Shown piece by piece: positions 6,401 through 6,421 of a stretch of 6,421 nucleotides of DNA. The translations under genes and the position numbers were made by a program. This stretch comes from Candidatus Komeilibacteria bacterium. Its GTDB lineage: Bacteria; Patescibacteriota; Patescibacteriia; UBA1558. The notes beneath the pieces are model-generated. The model was not told where the DNA came from and ran no database searches. It worked only from the letters and a program-made list of their open reading frames with translations. Each line of letters opens with the position of its first letter. Position 1 is the first letter of the stretch. The DNA lies in NCBI GenBank assembly GCA_024654345.1, contig JANLIN010000128.1:1-6421 (forward strand). Reading direction: 5' to 3'.

Positions 6401-6420
6401 TTCGTAGTTTCGTAGTATTC
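6401..6420 (-). repeat. Inverted partial copy of the 39-base repeat
   Basis: Read on the minus strand, 6417-6401 matches 6266-6282 of the second repeat at 16 of 17 bases. In RNA, 6401-6414 can pair with the start of the third copy (6355-6368) over 14 pairs including one G-U. The reverse complement of 6401-6420 also matches 6176-6195 at the pilB end at 18 of 20 bases. The segment itself contains a short tandem of TTCGTAGT. The window ends one base later, so it may continue. Confidence 0.7.
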
Positions 6421-6421
6421 G

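Noticed and set aside
6182..6421. CRISPR array at the right end
   Set aside because: The three repeats differ from each other at 2-4 positions, the spacers share pieces of the repeat, and no cas gene is present. Repeat divergence of this kind is not seen within a functional short array.

Overview
The window looks like chromosomal housekeeping DNA from a small-genome bacterium, most plausibly a member of the Patescibacteria (Candidate Phyla Radiation). This placement is an inference from three things: a compact four-domain S1 protein, short intergenic gaps in which no gene has a Shine-Dalgarno sequence, and a lone PilB/GspE-type ATPase beside a family-poor membrane protein. Base composition is roughly even. 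All four genes are on the plus strand, read through in the standard code, and end in TAA or TAG.

Layout. Positions 1-60 hold a near-perfect GC-rich inverted repeat and a decayed third copy of its half-unit. Positions 61-208 are a probable promoter and a structured leader. They are followed by a ribosomal protein S1-type gene (209-1423). After a 62-base gap with a small hairpin comes ftsH (1486-3300), an ATP-dependent membrane metalloprotease, closed by a strong intrinsic terminator. A polytopic membrane protein of unknown function (3409-4380) has its own promoter and terminator. A PilB/GspE-type secretion/pilus assembly ATPase follows (4478-6181 by my start choice). From the last codons of that gene to the window edge (about 6176-6420) there is no further gene. 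Instead there is a repeat element: three diverged 39-base direct copies at 86-87 base spacing, closed by an inverted partial copy.

The genes do not form an obvious pathway. S1 acts in mRNA binding and translation, FtsH in membrane protein quality control, and the ATPase in type IV pilus or related secretion. The membrane protein is unassigned. Terminators after ftsH and after the membrane protein indicate separate transcription units. S1 and ftsH could be partly co-transcribed because no clear terminator separates them.

No new defence or mobile system is evident in the coding content. The parts most worth a second look are non-coding: the repeat element at the right end, the palindrome at the left end, the structured leader of the S1 gene, and the close placement of -10 boxes to start codons, which suggests leaderless or very short-leader mRNAs.
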